Assembly: GCA_003478935.1 (NCBI GenBank)
Contig: QUFP01000034.1
Coordinates: forward strand, 1 to 49,633
Direction: 5' to 3'
DNA length: 49,633 nucleotides
From: Firmicutes bacterium AF25-13AC
GTDB lineage: Bacteria > Bacillota > Clostridia > Lachnospirales > Lachnospiraceae
This document shows, piece by piece, positions 46,374-49,633 of the stretch. Made by a program: the position numbers and the translations under genes. The notes below the pieces were generated by a model, which was given only the letters and a program-made list of their open reading frames with translations, did no database searches and was not told the DNA's origin. How positions within the stretch are numbered: the first letter of the stretch is position 1; each line of letters begins with the position of its first letter.

Positions 46374-48869
46374 ATGGACGAAACCATATTTGATAAAGTG
46401 CAGGAGATCGATCTGAAGAAAACGATGGAGCAGTCATATATTGACTACGCTATGAGTGTTATCTCTCAGAGAGCGCTGCCTGATGTTAGAGACGGCTTAA
46501 AGCCAGTACAGAGAAGAGTTTTATACTCCATGATCGAGTTAAACAACGGTCCGGATAAGCCGCATCGTAAATGCGCACGTATCGTCGGCGATACCATGGG
46601 TAAATATCATCCGCACGGAGACAGCTCAATATATGGAGCACTAGTCAATATGGCGCAGGAGTGGTCTACCCATTATCCGCTTGTTGATGGCCATGGAAAC
46701 TTTGGTTCTGTGGATGGAGATGGCGCAGCAGCCATGCGTTATACGGAGGCGCGTCTGTCTAAGATTGCAATGGAGATGCTTGCAGACATCAATAAGGACA
46801 CTGTAAATTTCAGTCCGAACTTTGATGAGACAGAGAAAGAGCCAGATGTGCTTCCTTGCCGTTTCCCAAATCTTTTGTGTAACGGTACCACTGGTATCGC
46901 AGTTGGAATGGCATCAAATATTCCGCCTCATAACATCAAAGAGACAATTGATGCAGTTGTTAAAATGATTAACAACCGTATTGACGAGAATCGTGATACA
47001 GAGATTGAGGAGCTGATGAGTGTTATTCAGGGACCAGATTTCCCAACAGGTGCAACAATTATTGGCCGACGCGGTATCGAAGAGGCATATCGTACTGGAA
47101 AGGGAAAGATTATTGTCCGTGCAGTAACAAACATTGAGCCGATGCAAAATGGCAAGAACCGAATTGTAGTAACGGAGCTTCCTTATGGTGTCAACAAAGC
47201 AAAGCTGATCGAGAAGATCGCAGAGCTTGTAAAGGATAAGCGTGTGGATGGAATTACTGATTTAGCCGATCAGTCCAGTCGTGAAGGAATGCGAATTTCA
47301 ATTGAACTGCGCCGTGATGTAAATCCTAATGTGGTGTTAAATCAGCTTATGAAGCATACACAGCTGCAGGACACATTTGGTGTTATCATGCTGGCGCTTG
47401 TCGGCGGCGAGCCAAGAATCCTTAATATCCATGATATGCTGTATTATTATTTGCAGCATCAGGAGGAGGTTGTAACAAGACGCACCAGATACGATTTAAG
47501 TAAAGCACAGGAGCGTGCTCATATCTTAGAGGGACTATTAATTGCACTGGATCATATAGATCGTGTGATTGAGATCATTCGTGGTTCTGCAAATGTAGTA
47601 GCTGCAAAAGCATCATTGATTGAAGAGTTTGGTCTTTCAGATGCCCAGTCTCAGGCAATTGTAGATATGCGTCTTCGCGCATTGACTGGATTGGAGCGAA
47701 ATCGTCTGGAAAATGAATATAAGGAGCTAGAGGAGCGAATTGCTTACCTGCAGAGTATTTTAGGTGATGAGAAGGTATTGCTTGGCGTTATTCGTGATGA
47801 ACTTCTTACGATTAAGGCTAAATATGGTGATGACCGTAAAACGGCAATTGAGCTGGCAGAGGATGAATTTAATGCAGAGGACTTAATTCCAAATGAGGCA
47901 GCTGTTATTGCTATGACAAAGCTTGGCTACATTAAGAGAATGTCCCCAGATCACTTTAAGGCGCAGAACCGAGGCGGCAAAGGTATTAAGGGAATGAATA
48001 TCTTAGATGAGGACTATATTGCAGATCTGATTACAATTAATAATCATGATTATGTTCTTTTCTTTACAAATCTCGGAAGAGTGTACCAGCTTAAGGGTTA
48101 TGAGATACCTGAGGCAAGTCGTACTGCAAGAGGAACAGCTGTTATTAATCTGCTGCAGCTGCAGGCAGGTGAAAAGGTAACTTCGATTCTTAGAAATGAG
48201 GGACATGAGTCTGGTTATCTGACCATGGCAACAAAGCTTGGCATGATTAAGAGAACAAATCTGTCGGAATATGGAAATATTCGTAAGGTAGGATTGGCGG
48301 CAATTAGTCTGCGCGAGGGTGATGAGCTGATTGACGTTCATGTTACAGATGGAAAGCGTGACATCATCATGATTTCACATCTAGGTCAGTGTATTCGCTT
48401 TGATGAAAACGATGCCAGAGCAACGGGAAGAGTATCCATGGGTGTAAAGGGTATGAACCTGGCAGATGGAGACAGTGTAATTGGCATGCAGGTCGCAGAG
48501 GAGAATGGTGAGCTTCTTTTTGTATCCGAAATGGGTATGGGCAAGAAGACTGCTATGAGTGAATTTAAAGACCAGAATCGAGGCGGTAAGGGTATTCGCT
48601 GCTATCGCGTCAATGCAAAGACCGGTAATCTGGCTGGCGTAAAGGTATATAAAGAGGGCTATGAGCTGATGTTAATAACAACGGAAGGTACTGTGATTCG
48701 TATGAAGACAGATACTATTCCTGTTTTAGGAAGAGATACCAGCGGTGTTAAGCTAATGCAGGTAGATCAGGAAAACGTTAAGGTATCAAGCATTGAACTT
48801 ATTGAAGAGTCTAAGGAAGAAGAATTTGCTGAGACTTCTGAGGAGACTGTAGATTCTGAAGAAGTGTAA
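46374..48869 (+). CDS. gyrA: DNA gyrase subunit A
   Basis: An 831-residue subunit. The breakage-reunion domain includes [21 protein letters not shown] (about 34-54) and [15 protein letters not shown] with the active tyrosine; [19 protein letters not shown] is the usual resistance-determining region in its wild-type-like form ([14 protein letters not shown], with Ser at the usual Ser83 place). The C-terminal wrapping domain has the GyrA box [10 protein letters not shown] (about 529-538) and further blades, ending in a short acidic tail [22 protein letters not shown] terminator follows. Confidence 0.98.
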   Translation: MDETIFDKVQEIDLKKTMEQSYIDYAMSVISQRALPDVRDGLKPVQRRVLYSMIELNNGPDKPHRKCARIVGDTMGKYHPHGDSSIYGALVNMAQEWSTHYPLVDGHGNFGSVDGDGAAAMRYTEARLSKIAMEMLADINKDTVNFSPNFDETEKEPDVLPCRFPNLLCNGTTGIAVGMASNIPPHNIKETIDAVVKMINNRIDENRDTEIEELMSVIQGPDFPTGATIIGRRGIEEAYRTGKGKIIVRAVTNIEPMQNGKNRIVVTELPYGVNKAKLIEKIAELVKDKRVDGITDLADQSSREGMRISIELRRDVNPNVVLNQLMKHTQLQDTFGVIMLALVGGEPRILNIHDMLYYYLQHQEEVVTRRTRYDLSKAQERAHILEGLLIALDHIDRVIEIIRGSANVVAAKASLIEEFGLSDAQSQAIVDMRLRALTGLERNRLENEYKELEERIAYLQSILGDEKVLLGVIRDELLTIKAKYGDDRKTAIELAEDEFNAEDLIPNEAAVIAMTKLGYIKRMSPDHFKAQNRGGKGIKGMNILDEDYIADLITINNHDYVLFFTNLGRVYQLKGYEIPEASRTARGTAVINLLQLQAGEKVTSILRNEGHESGYLTMATKLGMIKRTNLSEYGNIRKVGLAAISLREGDELIDVHVTDGKRDIIMISHLGQCIRFDENDARATGRVSMGVKGMNLADGDSVIGMQVAEENGELLFVSEMGMGKKTAMSEFKDQNRGGKGIRCYRVNAKTGNLAGVKVYKEGYELMLITTEGTVIRMKTDTIPVLGRDTSGVKLMQVDQENVKVSSIELIEESKEEEFAETSEETVDSEEV

Positions 48870-48884
48870 TCTGATAATGTTGTT

Positions 48885-48908
48885 AGGGACGCTTCGGCGT
48901 CCCTTTTT
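48885..48908 (+). terminator. Terminator after gyrA
   Basis: AGGGACGC-TTC-GGCGTCCC followed by TTTTT. Confidence 0.92.
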
Positions 48909-48929
48909 GAAAAAAAATGAAAATAGGTA

Positions 48930-48958
48930 TTGACATTAAGTGAAACATGGGTTATAAT
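48930..48958 (+). promoter_or_regulatory. Promoter of tRNA-Ser
   Basis: TTGACA (48930-48935), 17 bp, TATAAT (48953-48958): both hexamers are perfect. Confidence 0.9.
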
Positions 48959-48997
48959 CATTTATGCGTTTAAGCAATTCATATAAGTTATAGTTGT

Positions 48998-49085
48998 GGA
49001 GAAATACTCAAGTGGCTGAAGAGGCGCCCCTGCTAAGGGTGTAGACCGTTTGCGCGGTGCGAGGGTTCAAATCCCTCTTTCTCCG
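48998..49085 (+). tRNA. tRNA-Ser (anticodon GCU)
   Basis: Cloverleaf with acceptor GGAGAAA/TTTCTCC and discriminator G, anticodon loop CTGCTAA (anticodon GCT, reads AGC/AGU), a long variable arm (ACCGTTTGCGCGGT) typical of serine tRNAs, and T arm GAGGGTTCAAATCCCTC. CCA is not encoded. Confidence 0.95.
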
Positions 49086-49161
49086 TTTCTATTTTAGGAA
49101 AGTGTAGTATCATAACAAAAGGTTATTAGATTTACTTGCAGTCCCATATGTATTGTGTCAC

Positions 49162-49201
49162 CCTTTGGGTTTGCCGTAAGGCAGCGCAAAGGTTTTCTTT
49201 T
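49162..49201 (+). terminator. Terminator after tRNA-Ser
   Basis: CCTTTG-ggt-TTGCC-gtaa-GGCA-gcg-CAAAGG followed by TTTTCTTTTT. The A-rich hairpin after it (TTTCAAATC/GATTTGAAA, 49209-49235) and the A/T tract before 49253 probably serve as an UP element of the rrn promoter. Confidence 0.75.
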
Positions 49202-49252
49202 TCTTTACTTTCAAATCTCGAAAAAAGATTTGAAAAAAAGTTGAAAAAGTTG

Positions 49253-49281
49253 TTGACAAACGCTCGAAAGTGTGCTAGTAT
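49253..49281 (+). promoter_or_regulatory. rRNA operon promoter
   Basis: TTGACA (49253-49258), 17 bp, TAGTAT (49276-49281), with A/T-rich sequence upstream. Confidence 0.85.
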
Positions 49282-49504
49282 ATAGAAGCTGTCGCTGAGA
49301 CAGGCACTACAAAACACAAAGAACCTTGATAATTGAACAGTATAACCAACCCTGAAGATTTCTTAAAAAGCCAGATTGCGAAAGCAGTCAGGCGAGTGAA
49401 ATTTTTAGCGTAGTAAAAACTACAACCTATAAAAACAGTAAAGTCTTTTAAATAAGACACACAAACGGACAGGAATGCGTTAGCGCAGAACTGGACAGAG
49501 AATT
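49282..49504 (+). other. rRNA leader region
   Basis: About 220 bases between the rrn promoter and 16S rRNA. CTTGATAATTGAACAG near 49324-49339 is the kind of conserved leader sequence found before 16S genes in Firmicutes, probably part of the antitermination signal; several imperfect inverted repeats likely pair with the 3' side during processing, which is outside the window. No gene is seen. Confidence 0.7.
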
Positions 49505-49633
49505 GAACATGAGAGTTCGATCCTGGCTCAGGATAAACGCTGGCGGCGTGCTTAACACATGCAAGTCGAACGAAGTTTTTCTTTCGGGAGGAACTTAGTG
49601 GCGGACGGGTGAGTAACGCGTGGGTAACCTGCC
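49505..49633 (+). rRNA. 16S ribosomal RNA, 5' part
   Basis: AGAGTTCGATCCTGGCTCAG (from 49512) corresponds to the universal position-8 primer site, followed by AACGCTGGCGGCGTGCTTAA, CACATGCAAGTCGAACGAAG and GGCGGACGGGTGAGTAACGC. The start is set by alignment to position 1 of E. coli. The GCTTAACACATGCAAGTCGAACGAAG pattern is usual in Lachnospiraceae. The window ends about 130 bases into the gene. Confidence 0.96.

Noticed and set aside
49209..49235. Hairpin TTTCAAATC/GATTTGAAA as a terminator
   Set aside because: On the plus strand it is followed by A residues rather than T, and it lies next to the rrn promoter; an UP-element role is more likely.

Overview
This window is the replication-origin neighbourhood of a low-GC Firmicute chromosome, almost certainly a member of the Lachnospiraceae (Clostridia). 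The evidence is the gene order rpmH-oriC-dnaA-dnaN-rlbA(yaaA)-recF-gyrB-gyrA on the right arm, rpmH-rnpA-yidD-yidC-khpB(jag)-mnmE-mnmG-rsmG-parA-parB-DUF4446 on the left arm, a DUF3881-type protein and a Clostridia-type 16S rRNA 5' end. Genus and species cannot be fixed from what is here.

Layout. 1-1.1 kb: the end of an insertion sequence that has removed the N-terminal part of a YfcC-family carrier. 1.2-7.8 kb: a sugar-uptake regulon on the minus strand (amylosucrase-like GH13 enzyme, two ABC permeases, binding protein, LacI regulator) with a consensus promoter and LacI-type operators. 7.8-9.4 kb: three blocks of 21-bp iteron-like repeats (16 units), each block headed by three DnaA-box-like sequences, then a promoter, a 14-codon leader ORF and a Rep-like winged-helix protein. 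9.4-15.4 kb: NSS transporter, LD-carboxypeptidase, a hairpin-rich non-coding element, Crp/Fnr regulator divergent from hcp, GNAT acetyltransferase. 15.4-17.8 kb: a second, diverged Rep-like module with 22-bp repeats, a small winged-helix gene and a Rep-like gene whose N-terminal unit is tandemly duplicated. 17.8-26.3 kb: MATE transporter, P-type ATPase behind a yybP-ykoY (Mn2+) riboswitch, esterase, hybrid histidine kinase and its binding-protein partner; three of these genes carry frameshifts or stops. 26.4-33.3 kb: tRNA-Arg, DUF3881, serS, HAD phosphatase, DUF4446, parB (frameshifted), parA, rsmG and four parS sites. 33.4-48.9 kb: core tRNA-modification, membrane-insertion and replication genes around a bipartite oriC. 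48.9-49.6 kb: tRNA-Ser(GCU), the rrn promoter and the start of 16S rRNA.

How it works together. DnaA acts at both halves of oriC: about 20 boxes upstream of dnaA, and boxes plus a GC cluster plus DnaA-trio-like repeats between dnaA and dnaN. ParB/ParA act through the parS sites 8-11 kb to the left. The two Rep-like modules lie about 24 and 32 kb from dnaA. One carries nine copies of the same DnaA-box variant (TTATCCCCA) that is used in oriC, which makes it the best candidate for something undescribed: a relic plasmid-type origin, a DnaA-titration locus, or a Rep-DnaA control element. The five gene disruptions (MATE, P-type ATPase, two in the histidine kinase, parB) may be real or may be sequence errors; this cannot be decided from the sequence alone.
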